Assembly: GCA_016302985.1 (NCBI GenBank) | Contig: JAEDMN010000166.1 | Span: 1 to 7,497 of the forward strand | DNA: 7,497 nt | Direction of reading: 5' to 3' | Source: Kiritimatiellia bacterium | GTDB taxonomy: Bacteria > Verrucomicrobiota > Kiritimatiellia > RFP12 > UBA1067 | In this document: piece by piece, positions 7,186 to 7,497 of the stretch | Layout: each line of letters opens with the position of its first letter | Position numbering within the stretch: position 1 is the stretch's first letter | Translations under genes and position numbers: made by a program | The notes under the pieces: generated by a model | What the model was told of the DNA's origin: nothing | Database searches by the model: none | The model's input: only the letters and a program-made list of their open reading frames with translations

Positions 7186-7497
7186 TCACTTCGCCTTCGC
7201 GTCGGCGACGGACTTCTTCTCTTTCCGCTTGGCGGGATCGACGTTCATCGCCTTGAGGATCTCGTCCGTCACGTCGATGGACTCGCGGGAGAAGGCCAGC
7301 ATCGTCGAGTCGGCGATGATGTCGTAGCCGTTCGCCTTCGCGTACGCGTTGATCTTCGCGCGGATGTCCTCGGTCTCGATCTTCAGCAGGCGCGTCTCGA
7401 GGTCCGTCAGCTCGCCCTGGTAGTGCTGCGCGGCGGAGCGGAGCTCCTGCTGCGCGGCGAGGAAGCGGCGCTGCACGTCCTCGAGCTTCTTCTGCGC
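7186..7497 (-). CDS. ompH: OmpH/Skp-family periplasmic chaperone, C-terminal part (partial)
   Basis: The frame is open from the window end to a TGA at 7188-7186, giving the last 103 residues; the start and signal peptide lie beyond 7497. A GTG at 7476 lies within the frame but is not the start, since seven upstream codons (AQKKLED) continue the same helix. OmpH/Skp proteins are periplasmic trimers whose long coiled-coil tentacles hold unfolded outer-membrane proteins for BamA. The visible part fits the return half of the tentacle and the body: a charged heptad-like helix with AQQELRSAAQHYQ and LETRLLKIETEDIRAKI, then the body strand region ANGYDIIADSTML. Next is SIDVTDEILKAMN, which matches the usual OmpH ending of Asp-x-Thr-x-x-Ile/Val-x-x-x-Asn. 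A basic low-complexity tail (KRKEKKSVADAKAK) extends past the normal end. hrpB follows after 19 nt, probably in the same operon. Confidence 0.88.
   Translation of the reverse strand, partial: AQKKLEDVQRRFLAAQQELRSAAQHYQGELTDLETRLLKIETEDIRAKINAYAKANGYDIIADSTMLAFSRESIDVTDEILKAMNVDPAKRKEKKSVADAKAK

Overview
The window is a compact, very GC-rich stretch of a diderm (Gram-negative-type) bacterial chromosome. All seven genes lie on the minus strand, so the biological reading order runs from high to low coordinates. The outer-membrane chaperone gene (OmpH/Skp family) shows a diderm envelope. The gene mix (OmpH, HrpB, a Bacteroidetes-like membrane/beta-propeller pair, a zinc dCMP deaminase, triosephosphate isomerase) and the strong GC bias would fit a Verrucomicrobiota/Kiritimatiellota-type organism. 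That assignment is an inference from gene style, not a demonstrated placement. I see no tRNA, rRNA, CRISPR array, insertion sequence or phage gene, and no gene-free stretch longer than about 50 bases.

In transcription order: (1) the C-terminal 103 residues of an OmpH/Skp-like periplasmic chaperone (7497-7186, 5' end outside the window). (2) After 19 nt with a good ribosome binding site, a full-length HrpB DEAH-box helicase (7166-4752). (3) Overlapping the hrpB end by 29 nt from a GTG start, a 613-residue protein with about eight predicted membrane spans followed by a soluble helical, repeat-like half (4780-2939), which resembles the DUF6057 proteins I recall from Bacteroidetes. (4) Joined to it by an ATGA stop/start overlap, a secreted 477-residue PD40/TolB-type beta-propeller protein with one CxxCH haem-attachment motif (2942-1509). 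These four genes look like one transcription unit.

A near-consensus promoter (TTGCCC, 17 nt, TGATATAAT) sits on the last codons and stop codon of gene 4. It should start a second unit: (5) a zinc-dependent dCMP deaminase (1477-962), (6) triosephosphate isomerase tpiA (916-158), and (7) the first 42 residues of a small secreted Ala/Pro/Arg-rich protein of unknown function (126-1, running off the window).

The housekeeping functions are envelope protein folding (OmpH), RNA helicase activity (HrpB), dUMP supply for thymidylate (dCMP deaminase) and central glycolysis (TpiA). The part most likely to be undescribed is the translationally coupled pair of genes 3 and 4: a polytopic membrane protein with a large soluble half, plus an exported propeller carrying a putative c-type haem site. 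Their joint function is unknown to me, and the pairing suggests they act together at the cytoplasmic membrane/periplasm.
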